A stretch of DNA of 64,000 nucleotides from Ehretia macrophylla (GCA_037974665.1 CM075772.1:41506552-41570551); one strand, 5' to 3'; numbered from the stretch's first letter, positions 35,954 to 50,085 are shown. A program made the numbers and translations. The notes: generated by a model not told the origin, from the letters alone.

Positions 35954-37549
35954 TCTGGTGGGTAGTGATCCTTGAATGTGTGCTTGTTAAATGTGTCTTG
36001 AAAGTGTATGCTTGTATGTGAGATTGTGTGTCTTGACCTGAATGTGTGCTCCTATGTGATATAGTTATGTGTTATGTGTTAATTATGTGTTAAGTAAAGT
36101 GAAGTGTCTAGTTGTGCATTGAATTAACCTATTGAATTGGCATCGTGAATCGAATTGATCTCGTGGATTGTTATTTGCTTGGAGTATTGCTTGTAATGTG
36201 TGTATTAGAATGTCTTGAATTAGCTATGCCGTGATTTGAATTGATTATGTTGTGCTTGACTTGATTGCCGTGCTTGAGTGACTTTGTTGAATAAACTATT
36301 TTGTAAACTTGCTTGCATAATAGTTTAAGGCCTGTGTATAACTGTGATATATTGGCATTCATACATGTCCTATGGAAATGGTAAGTAAGTCCTCTTCCTC
36401 CCCTGAAGAAGTGGTTCACAGCTGGCCTTCCAAGGTGTATGGATTGGCAGGAAATGAATGGCATTTAACTAGCCTTGATTTGGAAGTTGGTGTTTGCTTT
36501 TGGAGCTCGGTTATTGAAAAATCTCTAGGGTCCTCTTTTGTGCTTAACAGCTGTGAAAGAGTAGTTTTCTTTTAAGGTTCTATTTTGCTGTTCTTTGGAG
36601 AGCATTCTTTGGTTTTCTTATTGGGTATTCTTTGGAATCTTTTGATGGCACTTCTTGGTGGACTTGGCTATTGGGATCTCAATCGGACTTACTGTATGGT
36701 ATTATCTATGGCATATGTGTCTCGGTCTTTATTGGTGTAATACTGGCATTCCTGATTGGAAATTCTTCAATGGTATTTTATAGAATTCTCAGTGGCCAAT
36801 TATTTAGTATTTACTTATTGACAAACTTGGCTACTTTCTTATTGGAGCATTGTTTTGGATATCTTTTTTAGTGTTCCTCAGTTGATTTGGTAACTGTAAT
36901 TCCTATCAGACTTATTATCTCATATTACTTACGGTATTCTTTGGAATTCTTATCGGGCATTTTACTAGTATTTTCCTTATTGGCATTTATTGGAAAGTCC
37001 TACACTTGGAATTCTGCTTGGACATATTATCTTGTACTGTTTACGGCTTCTCCTTCAGCCTTTCCACTCAGGGAGAATATATACTTGCTGTTTGACTAAG
37101 ATGTTGCGGTAGGAACACAGTGATTGGAAGATTTCATTTAGAGGTTGGCCTTTGGTATTCTTCTCTATATTCCTTTACAGAACTTTCAGCTGGGTATATT
37201 TACGGTGGTCAGTACTGCATGAGGTGTATCTACTCTGGCTATCTCTTAACTTTCTTATTTGGTACTTGTTAGACTTCTATTGAAGATTCTTAAATAGGGT
37301 ACTCCTTCGGTACTCTTCCTGCCATTAGTATGTGGTATTGATGATATCTACAGTATCTTTGCTTCAGTCTTTAGTTGGTATTTCCTCGGCATTCTTGATT
37401 GGAATTTCTATTCGGGATTTCCTACGGGCATTCTTATATATTATCTTGCTCAGCAACCGATGAAGATTAGTCAGAATTGGATTTCAGATGATGCTGAGTT
37501 CTATTGGAAGAAGAATTGCGAGGACGCAATTGTTTTAAGGGGGGAAGGA
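35954..37549 (+). other. Remainder of second internal region of the array
   Basis: Continues the interior split at 29887. It is almost identical to 25422-27017 and carries the same hydrophobic low-complexity frames (36632-36871, 36887-37099). The palindrome is at 37514-37531 and the purine tract at 37537-37549. No protein domain. Confidence 0.88.
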
Positions 37550-38501
37550 TGTGATAACCCGAACCCGGCATGCATTTAATAGCACTTGACTGCATTTGAT
37601 TAAATGTTTAATTAGTCAAATCAACCAATTTGCACTATTTTCATATTTCTCTTGGAAGTATTTAGTAAATATATATTAAATAATTGAAAGGTTGTTATCT
37701 ACTTCTATTAATTATAGTAATTGTATTTATTATATTGTGGTTAACTAAGTCTTATCTTAAATGATAGGGTTAAATTGTGTTTGACTATGTGTCTATATTA
37801 ACATACATTTGTAGTTTAATGTTCACTTCATAATTCTTTTAAATGTTCTAGAAATAGTTAAATTAATTATTTTAAATGAATATTGATTACCTTGATTGTT
37901 TTGATTATTTTAATAATCGGTTGTGGTTGTTTTGTGTTAAAATCACTCGGTTTTCAATAAATGAGAAAAGTAACTCCGAGCCGGAGTAAATTTTAAACTA
38001 TGATGCTTTCCAAAAATGATATATTTCTTAGATTCTTTGAGAATTAATTGTTATTATTTTATTGTCGCAACGTGCATTGCATATCGAGAGCGTTAGCTAG
38101 GAAACGGTTTCCAGTCCTCAGGAAATAGTGAAATTAGTATTTAGATGACTTAAATTTTATATTTTAATTGTTACTAGCTAGAATTAATTTTGGTGATAGT
38201 TATTTAGCTTAAAAATGCACAAAAGTAAGCCATTTTGACTAGTTTTAAGTTGTTTGACCAATCTTGACCAAAGCTTTGACCCTTTTGACCTTTGACCTCT
38301 TTAAAATAGCCTAAATAACACAAAAAAAAAAAACAGAACTGCACAACAGCTTAGCAGGGCCGAAAATGAGGAGAGAAAAAAAAAATTTCAAGCCAAAATC
38401 TTCATTTCTTCGCGGGAGCTTGCACGGGGTGGTTTCTGAGGCATCCTACGAGGTCTTCCTAGCGTCTAGGAGCGTCTAAGGTGAGGGAAGCATGTTATTT
38501 G
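37550..38501 (+). repeat. Third LTR of the array, left piece
   Basis: First 952 bp of the LTR, starting TGTGATAACCC. It stops at the target site ATTTG (38497-38501), where the second nested element inserted. Confidence 0.92.
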
Positions 38502-40916
38502 TGTAACGCCCCGATCCCTCACGAGACCGGAGGCTCTAATAACCAAGCTATTCTCAACCCAATTCCAACCCAGTCTCAAAATTTTAGGGAAAAACGGACA
38601 GAGTTTCCCCTGTACTATGGACATTCTGAAAACCTGTAAACACTCAATAAAGCCACAACAAGATAAGACAAACTTTTCATAACTAAAGATCAAAGGATTA
38701 AGGCCATCTGAGCCTTGAAGCATACTATAGTTCCAAAAACACACAAGCATGCTAGTGGCTAGAGTTAGAACATTCACTACCAAGCATGCAAGGTAATTGA
38801 GAGCAGAAACATAAGTTATTACAAGATATAGGTTCCCAAATCTACACTACAACCAACTATCCTTCAACTTCTTACAGCAACCAATATAAACAAAGCCCTT
38901 AGGCCACAAAATAGATACACAAATACCAAATAGAAACAAGAAGGCACAGCTACTTCAGAATAACACACAGCAACTAGGGCAACTCCTCCAACTGCGCCAC
39001 CTGAAACATGTTAGCGAGGTATGAGCAACCACTGTTGCCCAGTGAGGGATATAGTCCCGGGGCGTGCAATGCAACAGATAATACAATTATACAACAATAA
39101 CACTTAGACAATTAAAGAAACAATGAAACTTAAATAACCACACATTTAAAGGATACATTTCACACAATCCCCTATACACCAATCTTCACTAGTCTTCATT
39201 CACGATCCACGAACCACGAGCACGATCACGATAAGCCGGCATAACCCCAAACACTCCAGTGGGTGTACTCCGGATGTACCCCGATAATCCTACGACCCAA
39301 CATCCCCTGGCAATCTCCGGACCAGGCGAATGAGGGATTAGGGTACGGAGTTTGAATATCCACCGGCAAGCCCTCTGCCGCCCAGCCGATATTCAACACA
39401 TCCGCCCCTGACACTATGGTTGCGCAACCACTATGCAATGCACTTAACAATGGCAAGTTAATAGCAATAATATAAGCATTAACACATAAGAGGATCAACA
39501 AAGTAGTTTGACCTCGATGCAATTAGAATAGAAGCAATTATATAAGCTAATAAGCAATTTACAAAGGAACATATACAAAATAAGCATAGAATCATACCAA
39601 AAGCTCCAAATCAACTTGAAAACACATATAAACACTTAAGGAGTCATGCCATTGTTTTAGAAGTGTGAGTCAATCGAAATTGCACCTAAACCCCTTTGTT
39701 TTTCGAACTATTTCTCTTCCAAACCGAGGTTAATGATTTCATTTTCAAAGGAAACTCTCCCAACCTTCTAACTAATCCTCAAGGTACCCTCTCAACCCTC
39801 TAACTCATTCAAATGCCCGCGTTTACCCCGAAAGCCCCAAATTCTCTCTTATGGCTTTAAACTACACATACATTGTCCGGGCTTCAAACAAGGGATATCA
39901 AGGCATCTATAGCACCTAGGTAGCCTAAGGATACTAAAATTGAAGCCCGAATCCACCCGGATTCGCATGAACCTCAAAAGCCCTTTGTTAAAGTCGGCTA
40001 TTTCATGTTTTATGCGATTCTAGAGCAATTCAAGTGCACGGGGCTATTAGAATACCTTCATTAGCACCTAAGGCATCTATTAGGAGTGTTGAATCAAGCT
40101 AAAACGCGCGATTACACCAAACCCTAGAAATCCCGTCACTATTCACCCCTACGAATCAACTATCGATTTCTACCGTTTAATACATGAAACAATAGCATAA
40201 ATGTGGTCTCTACTACATGTATACAACATATATAAGCTTATTTGAGCATTGCAATAGCATTAGATAACATTTTCAACAAATCAAGAAAAATGTAACATTT
40301 TAGATATGCATAAAAAGTCATGAAAACCCTCACCAATTGCGCGTAGGAACTCTCGGGAGGCTAGCAAACACCCTAAACTACTTTCTCCTAGCTTGGCTTG
40401 GCTTGGCTTGAAGATTTGATGAGCAAAATCCTCTCATTCTCCTCCTACACTATTCTCGGATTTGCTACAGTAATTCCTGCATCTTCTCTTTTTTTTTTTT
40501 TTGTGTTTTGTTAAGTTATGAGCTAGGTGGTGTTTTATGAGCATATATATTAAATGGGATCAAGTTAGGTGCTTAGTGGTCCACTAAAATGAACGTTGAT
40601 AACCTTAAAACGAGCCTAAGGTGAAGAATATATGCTAGCTAATTAAATTACTAAGTTATGTTACGTAACACTATTCATTGAACCATTAAAACATTTTCTA
40701 AACGAGTGCTCCTATCGCTCCTAGCTCAATTGCACATTTTTCCCATTCCTTTAACAATTAATATGATTTAATAAAAATGCTAATTCACTAATATAATGCA
40801 GTTTAAAAATGGAATGAATAGTGACCAAGAAAGACAACAGGTAAAGCACATAATTTAATGCGCAATTAATAGATGCCACATTTAAAAATGTGTACGGTAG
40901 AATCTCGGGGGTCACA
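38502..40916 (-). repeat. 3' LTR of nested element 38502-44358
   Basis: On the plus strand it starts TGTAACGCCCC and ends GGGTCACA. It shares the CTTGG pentamer run near 40392-40410 and a poly-T run near 40490-40502 with its partner. Confidence 0.92.
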
Positions 40917-41942
40917 TCCTCTCTCCCTTAAACAAATTGCGTCCACGCAATTCTTCTTCACAAGGGAACTTCACAACAACTGAAAACCAACTCCGATTAC
41001 TCGTCATCAGTTGCTAAGCAAGAATACCATATACATTAAGAAATCCCAGTAGTATTGCCTGCAAACCTCACGTAATAAGGCCAAATAAAGGCTCCAATAG
41101 AGATGCTACTTCGAAATCCAAATAAGAATCCCGCTGGCACGAATACCATAGAAGAATAGAATCCCAACTAACAGTGGTGAGAAAATACCAATAAGAATTT
41201 AGAGTACAAATACCGAAGATAATTCCATATAATAAGGCTGATTAGAATCCCAAACTAAGTCTTCCGAGTAATACCAGCAAGAAAATACTAGAAGAATACT
41301 CAATAAGAAAACCGAGAGAACGGTCATATAGAAATCCCAAAGGAAGCCATTCATTTCTGACTACTGAGCGTAGAAGAATGCCTTGGAAGAAATCCCAATA
41401 ACTGAGCTCCGCTTACAACATTCTCATTCCCGCTAATCCACACAACTTGGAGGGCTTGTTGCTAATCACTTCTCTTCAGGGGGAGGAAGAAGTCTTTCTT
41501 ACCATTTCAACGGGACATGTATGAATGCCAAGATATCACATTTACACATATATGTTTTAAACTATTATGCAAACATGTTTATATAAGAGTTTATGAAACA
41601 GTGTAATCATCAAAGTCATTCAAGCACGATAATCAAGTCAAGCATAACACAACTCAATCAAAGACATTCAAATACAGACATTACAAGCAACAGTTCAAGC
41701 AATTAATAATTCACGAAGTCAATTTGATGCATAACTAGCCATTTTACTTCACTTAGCACACATTTAGCATGTAACACATAATTATATCACATAGGTGCAC
41801 ACATTCAATACAAGACACACAATCAAACATGCAGGCATACACTTTTAAGACACACACTTAATCAAGCACACACGCAAGGGTTACTACCCGACAGGACGAG
41901 GACCCTGTCCCGGCTTAGAGCTAACTAAGCTCTGATACCACC
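40917..41942 (-). other. Non-coding internal region of nested element 38502-44358
   Basis: 1026 bp, closely related to 32398-33441 with some short deletions. The palindrome AATTGCG/CGCAATT is at 40935-40952. No protein motif. Confidence 0.88.
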
Positions 41943-44358
41943 TGTAACGCCCCGATCCCTCACGAGACCGGAGGCTCTAATAACCAAGCTATTCTCAACC
42001 CAATTCCAACCCAGTCTCAAAATTTTAGGGAAAAACGGACAGAGTTTCCCCTGTACTATGGACATTCTGAAAACCTGTAAACACTCAATAAAGCCACAAC
42101 AAGATAAGACAAACTTTTCATAACTAAAGATCAAAGGATTAAGGCCATCTGAGCCTTGAAGCATACTATAGTTCCAAAAACACACAAGCATGCTAGTGGC
42201 TAGAGTTAGAACATTCACTACCAAGCATGCAAGGTAATTGAGAGCAGAAACATAAGTTATTACAAGATATAGGTTCCCAAATCTACACTACAACCAACTA
42301 TCCTTCAACTTCTTACAGCAACCAATATAAACAAAGCCCTTAGGCCACAAAATAGATACACAAATACCAAATAGAAACAAGAAGGCACAGCTACTTCAGA
42401 ATAACACACAGCAACTAGGGCAACTCCTCCAACTGCGCCACCTGAAACATGTTAGCGAGGTATGAGCAACCACTGTTGCCCAGTGAGGGATATAGTCCCG
42501 GGGCGTGCAATGCAACAGATAATACAATTATACAACAATAACACTTAGACAATTAAAGAAACAATGAAACTTAAATAACCACACATTTAAAGGATACATT
42601 TCACACAATCCCCTATACACCAATCTTCACTAGTCTTCATTCACGATCCACGAACCACGAGCACGATCACGATAAGCCGGCATAACCCCAAACACTCCAG
42701 TGGGTGTACTCCGGATGTACCCCGATAATCCTACGACCCAACATCCCCTGGCAATCTCCGGACTAGGCGAATGAGGGATTAGGGTACGGAGTTTGAATAT
42801 CCACCGGCAAGCCCTCTGCCGCCCAGCCGATATTCAACACATCCGCCCCTGACACTATGGTTGCGCAACCACTATGCAATGCACTTAACAATGGCAAGTT
42901 AATAGCAATAATATAAGCATTAACACATAAGAGGACCAACAAAGTAGTTTGACATCGATGCAATTAGAATAGAAGCAATTATATAAGCTAATAAGCAATT
43001 TACAAAGGAACATATACAAAATAAGCATAGAATCATACCAAAAGCTCCAAATCAACTTGAAAACACATATAAACACTTAAGGAGTCATGCCATTGTTTTA
43101 GAAGTGTGAGTCAATCGAAATTGCACCTAAACCCCTTTGTTTTTCGAACTATTTCTCTTCCAAACCGAGGTTAATGATTTCATTTTCAAAGGAAACTCTC
43201 CCAACCTTCTAACTAATCCTCAAGGTACCCTCTCAACCCTCTAACTCATTCAAATGCCCGCGTTTACCCCGAAAGCCCCAAATTCTCTCTTATGGCTTTA
43301 AACTACACATACATTGTCCGGGCTTCAAACAAGGGATATCAAGGCATCTATAGCACCTAGGTAGCCTAAGGATACTAAAATTGAAGCCCGAATCCACCCG
43401 GATTCGCATGAACCTCAAAAGCCCTTTGTTAAAGGCGGCTATTTCATGTTTTATGTGATTCTAGAGCAATTCAAGTGCACGGGGCTATTAGAATACCTTC
43501 ATTAGCACCTAAGGCATCTATTAGGAGTGTTGAATCAAGCTAAAACGCGCGATTACACCAAACCCTAGAAATCCCGTCACTATTCACCCCTACGAATCAA
43601 CTATCGATTTCTACCGTTTAATACATGAAACAATAGCATAAATGTGGTCTCTACTACATGTATACAACATATATAAGCTTATTTGAGCATTGCAATAGCA
43701 TTAGATAACATTTTCAACAAATCAAGAAAAATGTAACATTTTAGATATGCATAAAAAGTCATGAAAACCCTCACCAATTGCGCGTAGGAACTCTCGGGAG
43801 GCTAGCAAACACCCTAAACTACTTGCTCCTAGCTTGGCTTGGCTTGGCTTGAAGATTTGATGAGCAAAATCCTCTCATTCTCCTCCTACACTATTCTCGG
43901 ATTTGCTACAGTAATTCCTGCATCTTCTCTTTTTTTTTTTTTTTGTGTTTTGTTAAGTTATGAGCTAGGTGGTGTTTTATGAGCATATATATTAAATGGG
44001 ATCAAGTTAGGTGCTTAGTGGTCCACTAAAATGAACGTTGATAACCTTAAAACGAGCCTAAGGTGAAGAATATATGCTAGCTAATTAAATTACTAAGTTA
44101 TGTTACGTAACACTATTCATTGAACCATTAAAACATTTTCTAAACGAGTGCTCCTATCGCTCCTAGCTCAATTGCACATTTTTCCCATTCCTTTAACAAT
44201 TAATATGATTTAATAAAAATGCTAATTCACTAATATAATGCAGTTTAAAAATGGAATGAATAGTGACCAAGAAAGACAACAGGTAAAGCACATAATTTAA
44301 TGCGCAATTAATAGATGCCACATTTAAAAATGTGTACGGTAGAATCTCGGGCGTCACA
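41943..44358 (-). repeat. 5' LTR of nested element 38502-44358
   Basis: 2416 bp, nearly identical to 38502-40916. It ends GCGTCACA at the ATTTG duplication. Confidence 0.92.
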
Positions 44359-46230
44359 ATTTGCGCATTTATACGTCGTGTATGTTAACTTTGTCAATTT
44401 TGAGATTTATCCGGAGATCGTTATTTAAAGCGATTTGATGCTTCTAAAATGTTCCTTGGCATTTGTAGAACATGTATTTATAGCTTTGTAACATTTTCTG
44501 CGGTTAAATGTTGTGATTGCAAATTAAATTGTCAATTGAATAGTGTTTTATGAATAGTAAAATCTTGAAACGTTGAAGTTGCGCTGTTATGCTTTCTGTT
44601 GATGTAGAAATGTGCTAGGTACGCTAGAATGCTAAAATGTGTGGTTTGTTTGGGTTGCGTAGTGGAAAAAACGAGAATTATGCCTTTGGGAAAGTCGGGG
44701 TCGTTTAGGTCGACTTTAGCGTTTTCTCGTTTTGCGTGTTGGCATTGCTTCGGGAAGCCATGGAAGCACTTTTGGTGCGATTATGGCGTTGGTTGGGTGT
44801 TTGGTTGTTATAGTTGTAGTTCAAACGAGAAAGGGGGAAATCGGGGCTTTGCGCGAGTTCTAGGGTAAAGTAAGGTTTCGGGGTCTTTAGACGTGCCTTA
44901 TGGTGACCTAGGAGGGTTGGGGAAGTCGGTTTCCAGAACTCGTGGCTCGTTTGGAAATGGTAGCGTTTTGATAGTTGGGACCGATTTGTGTTTTTGTGTG
45001 TTTTCTTGTCTTTATGCCTATAGAATGTTTAGAATTACTTGAAATACTTGTTTGAGTTGTTTTGGATTGAATTGCTTATCGATTGCTGCTATTGCGTGCG
45101 AGAGTAACCTACTTTGTTATTCTCCCACGTGTGGCTTTATCGCTTGTTTATCGCCTTGTATCGAGTCTTGCATTGCATAGTGTCTCACGCGTGAGTGATG
45201 GGCCTCTCTGGGTAGCCTTGGGTTGCCAGTGTTGGTTGCTCTAGCTCCGCTGCTATTCCCTTTCTCGCTTGGGTTGCCTCCCAGTGAGATTTGGGTCGTA
45301 GATTGATGGATACTTCCGGGGTATTCCAAACTGGTGTTATAAGGTGGTTTGGGCCGGCGCGTCATCGTTAAAGTCATCGGAATCGTGATCGGTACATTAC
45401 TCGCTCGAGTGAACCATAGCCTTCAAAGTGTGGTATAGCTTTGATTGGTTGTGTTAATGCTTTCTTTAGTTGTTTAATTGTATTGTTGTTTATATTGTAT
45501 GCCTTTTATTGATTGTATCGCTTAACTGTACCTTTTTGCATTGCACGATCTTCTTTCTCTCCACTTCGATATCTGTCTCGCCCTCACTGAGTATACGTGT
45601 TGTGTATACTCACTCCTCACCACCACATTTCAGGAAATGCCCTGTTAGCTGGAAAGTTCGTGATTTCGTGAAAGTCCGTGCTTGAAGAGTTGTCTTGAGT
45701 GCCTACGTGACTTGAGTTGTCAAAGTTGTAAAGTTGTATGCTTTTATGTTGTATGTAATTATTGTTAAAAGAAATGTAATATAAATTTAGCTATGTAGTT
45801 GGAATGGTTTGATAAGTTAGATTATGTATATAGTTAATGTAGCTTAACTTCAATGCATGGCTGTAATGTCCAAAGGAAAAGAATTAGAATGGCATGATAG
45901 TTTATGTTATGCAGTAGCTTTGTATGGTTTAATTGCCTAGATTGAATGTACTAGTCAAAATGAAAAAGATAGGTTAGTTTTTAAATTGGAAATGTATGTA
46001 TACTTGCTGAGTTTAAATTGTTGAGAACCGAGGCTCGGATGGCCTTGAGGAAGTTTTGTATGGTTGGACACGGTGGTGGTCCATTTATATGCTATTACAG
46101 GTTTTACATTTCGCCTATAAACAGGGGAGACTCCGTCCGTTTTCCCTGAAAATTTTGCCCGGTTTTGGTTTGGGTTGTGATTAGATCGATTGATAGAACC
46201 TCCAATCTCGAGAGGGATCGGGGTGTCACA
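44359..46230 (+). repeat. Third LTR of the array, right piece
   Basis: Resumes the LTR broken at 38501 and ends GGGGTGTCACA at 46230, next to target copy ATGGG. The palindrome TGAGTATAC/GTATACTCA is at 45588-45612. Confidence 0.92.
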
Positions 46231-46795
46231 ATGGGCGGCTACCAGCTTTCCTTTCTTTATCGAGGAAGCTCGCCGGACATCTATTCATCTTCCTCTGCAT
46301 CAATAGGATCTGTGGTTCCCTTCGCTTGTTTTGGTCCTTAAGTGGAATTTAGGTACACAATATTCATTGCCTGGTTATACCTTTGACTCTGAGTTAGCGC
46401 CGATCCTTATCTAAAATCCCCAAAAACCCAATTCTAAGGCTAGAACCTTTCCCTATTGGTCGAGCATCTTCACTAATCCTTTCTTACCGAAACTGACATC
46501 CCTAGTGTAAGGATAAGGATCTAAGGAAGATGGATAAAATCGGTTTTTTCGATAGAGAGAGACCTACAAAACGACACACTAACTTAAACTCTTCTAGCCT
46601 AGAACTCTTAACTAACCCTTAGGCAAGCGAAAGGACTTCCCATATGGGACCGAGAAGGCACGAGCGAGAGTAAGAAGAATCAGCTGCACATTCATCTTCC
46701 TCTAGAAATGTCAATTTCTATTTCATTGACATCTACTCACTCTTCTTTTTAGCTTAAAGAGAGAGGGCTTTCAGGATTTTAAGAGAGAGAGGACA
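46231..46795. other. Mitochondrial-like DNA resumed
   Basis: Continues 22554 across the ATGGG target site. No gene is seen in this short piece. It ends at GGACA (46791-46795), the presumed target of the next element. Confidence 0.5.
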
Positions 46796-49700
46796 TGTGA
46801 GGCCCGACCCCGATTCGCGTGCAATACCTCGTTTCGTGTATCCTAATCTAGATTTGCGTGCCTTGACCTAGGTTTAAGAATTGTGTTCATTTTATGTGCC
46901 ATGCATTGAATTACGTGCATTCATTTAGGATTGCATGCATTTACTTGAAAAACGTGCGTTCCTCTTGTAGTTCATGTCCTACCTCGTAGTGCGTGCCCTA
47001 GACCTAGGAAAGCGTGCCTTCACGCTAATCAAGAAAACATCTTACACGGAGCACTAGACTATTAAACAATCCTACAAAATCCACTATCAATATTATAATC
47101 CTAATTCAACTCACTAGAAGACAAAAATTCACCAAACACTAAACATTCTTCATTCTTTATTCTTTATTCTTTTTGCACTTCCAATTCACAATTAAATAAC
47201 ATCCAAAACATGACAAAAATTCAGATTTGGCACATGCTTTGGCCGACCACTAGGAGTTGTTTGCATGCATGTTTAATTCAAAATGAATCTAGACAAGTTA
47301 TGGCACAAAAACACTTATCAATGCAAAAAAAATGATCAAAACCACGTCAAAATTTTCTCTTGCTCGACCAAAAGCTTCATGCCCATGCTAACATTTCAAA
47401 ATTCCATCTTGAAGACACAAAAATCAGATTTTGGAAGCCCAAGGCCGACCACAAGCTTGAGAGTTGCAAAAGTTTTATTCCTTGTCACATTTTGTCATTT
47501 CTTCTTTCATTTCTCTTTCATTCTTCTCTCTCTCCCTCTCATTTCTCTCTCTCTCTCGGCCCTAGCTGCACAATATTACCTCCATAGCTTATCTTCATCA
47601 CACCTTAGTTGAGCAAGTCAGGCAACTATCAAAGAAAGTCGAGCAAGCTAGCTAGAGTTCGAAAATCACACATGCATGTACATTGAAGACTTCTATTCGG
47701 CCTTGGTAAGTTTCTTGGCTTCCATTTCTTTTCTTCTTGTTCTAACCTCATGCATGTTCTAAGAGATTGATCACTAGGCTAGGACAAATAGAGAAACCAA
47801 GTTGGAATCTCGGCTAAGCAAGAAGAAGAAGAGATTTGAGCTTCAACAAGGTTTTTGAGCATCTTTTGGGTTGATTGCTAAGGTGAGGGCTAAAAACTTT
47901 TGAAAACTCTTCAAAAATACACATGCATGCTCATAAATGTGTGTATTTGCTTCTGTACTTGAGTTATATGTTCGTTCATAAGCTTAAACAACCATGCATG
48001 GCAAGATTTTGGCTTGAAAGTGATGATAGGTGAAGTCGGATTGTTGACAGCTCTCTAACCAATTTGTTTCGAGGTAATTTTAGCTAGGCAAATGATGTTG
48101 AAAATGCTTGAAAATTGGTAGGTGACTAGTTTGGACAGTGTTGAACATTTTTCCCAGAAATGGGCAGAAGCGAATTTTGACTCTAAGGTCCTCAAAATGG
48201 CAAATCTTTAAAATGTGTCCAAATCTGGAAATCTGGAAAAATGAAGCAGGTTTTGGCAGATGCACTGACCTTGTGGAACGAACCATATTTGACTTAGTAA
48301 ATTTTGTCCAAAATGCAAGAAATTTGGTGTGCTGCTATATTTTTCAGTTCTGGACAATTTTGTCAGAAATGGACTAAGGCTAAAACTGACCCTAAAGACC
48401 TCAAAAACGTCAATTACTGAAAAGTGTGCAAATCTGGACAGTTTTGTGCTATTCCACTGTTTCGGCTATATCTAATGATCCCGAACTCCAATTAATACAA
48501 AGTTTGTTTCTGATTTTAGTTGACTTCTTAAGATTTAATTTGAAATCTTATTCACTGGATTTGGAGATTGTTTTATTATCCTATTGATTGTGAGAAAACA
48601 GCCTATTGCAGTAAAGGTTCCACTTAGCTATATGCTTGGAAAATTGTTGTAACCTCTCTTGTGGTGCTAATTGCTTGGAATTGTGGTGTTGGGATGTTGT
48701 GTGGACTGTTTTGAGTACTTGAGGATGTTTGAATTGAATAATCTTATCACTTGATCACGTGGGCTTCGTAGTGAGTTATATGGCCTGTTTTACATGTGTT
48801 ACATGGCTGCCTGTTTAATTTTCATATAACTCTATATGCCTTTCAAGTGAAATTACTTGTCTTATCATGCCTGGTTTGATTACTTGACAACGTGCGATCT
48901 TATAACTGCTCGGAGGCGACCTACTTTGTTGTCCTCCTAATGTGATATGTTAAATGTTATTAATGTGCATTGCATACGAGGTTGCAACCTTTCAGTGTGG
49001 CATGGTAGTGTTTCACGCACGCCGGGCGTCATCGGGCTTGCCGGTGTTACCGTGACTACCATGGTCCAATTCCCTCTCTCACTTGGCATTTCACCATCGG
49101 AGAGTTGGGTCGTAGGTTTCGGGGTACATCCGGAGTACACCCAATTGGGAGCGATAAGTGGATTATTGAAGTCGGCCGCAACAATTGTATCGAAATTGAA
49201 ATTGAGAGCAACTGCTCACTGTATCCTTGAAATGATTGGTAAATGTATCTGTTAATCGATTTGTTTCATATATTTGCGTACCTTATTATTTGTAACACGT
49301 GACATGTTTTCAAAAAGAGTTTTCATAAATTGAACAGGAAAATGAGTTTGGACTCACCCTCTTTTTCATCACATGTGAAGAAGAACAGGTACAGGCACCC
49401 GAGGATGGTGTGCCTAACGATGAACCCTTGGAGTGATTTCCTGTCATTGTTTGCTTTGCTTGAATGTGGCTACTTGTGAACTCTGTGCTACTTGAAGACT
49501 ATCTATTTTATGTTGCTTGTTATTTCTAATGTAAAAGACCCCCGTTGTAATTTGGGGTCTAATTTTGGTTTGTACTTATATTAAGTAGACTGATGCCAGA
49601 CATTACTATGATCGTTTTTGCTTTTATTACCGCTAGTATTTATCATAGGTTATGACGCATTAGTTAAGGACTAAGTAAATGAACTTATCCAATCTTAACA

Positions 49701-50071
49701 GGTACTCGCTATTAAGCTAAGATCAACAGGTATATTTTGTAACGAGGACAAACAAACAAATGAGACATAGTACCATGCTAGGTTATAAATCAAACGAGAC
49801 ATCAAGATAACCAATAGGCATTTCAATTGACGATAAATAGCAAACTTAGTTGGAAATGAACTTGAGATAGTAAATTTTGAGGCATTTAGAGAATTAGGTT
49901 AAACCAAAGAGCCCAATTACAACCGTTATGCTGCCGGTTTTCTGGAAAAACTTTGTAGTTTAGACTAAATCATTAGGTGTTAAATCTTCATAAACAGCTA
50001 AGCAAGTGATATTACTTGAATGTTTAGTTCACACCCTAGTCTAACCTTATAGGCCGGGTTGGGGCGTGACA
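46796..50071 (+). repeat. 5' LTR of the Ty3/gypsy element
   Basis: Starts TGTGAGGCCCGACC and ends GGGGCGTGACA, directly before the primer site. There is only one copy in the window, so the boundaries rest on the TG...CA ends and the primer site. A block at 48905-49160 resembles blocks in the other LTR families here. Confidence 0.8.
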
Positions 50072-50085
50072 CCCTAGAATTAGAA

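Larger units (their letters stand above)
38502..44358 (-). mobile_element. Second nested non-autonomous LTR retrotransposon, minus orientation
   Basis: 5857 bp flanked by ATTTG at 38497-38501 and 44359-44363. LTRs are 38502-40916 (2415 bp) and 41943-44358 (2416 bp), with a 1026-bp interior. The primer site is the complement of 41929-41940, and the purine tract the complement of 40917-40929. The two LTRs differ by only about eight base changes that I found by eye, so this is a recent insertion. It belongs to the same broad family as 29888-35948 but to a distinct subgroup. No coding domain. Confidence 0.94.
22555..46230 (+). mobile_element. Three-LTR tandem LTR retrotransposon array with nested insertions
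   Basis: The order is LTR (22555-25373), internal (25374-27017), LTR (27018-29839), internal (29840-37549 including a nested element), LTR (37550-46230 including a nested element). One target-site pair, ATGGG, flanks the whole unit at 22550-22554 and 46231-46235, and no duplication is seen at the middle LTR. After the nested elements and their duplicated 5 bp are removed, the internal regions are both 1644 bp and the LTRs are 2819, 2822 and 2819 bp. No protein domain is coded, so this is a non-autonomous family. Tandem LTR-internal-LTR-internal-LTR units are expected from unequal recombination between LTRs. Confidence 0.93.

Noticed and set aside
47283-47612. 109-codon ORF in the gypsy LTR
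   Set aside because: The C-terminal half is a TCTCTC-type low-complexity peptide, the second half overlaps another open frame, and it lies within an LTR.
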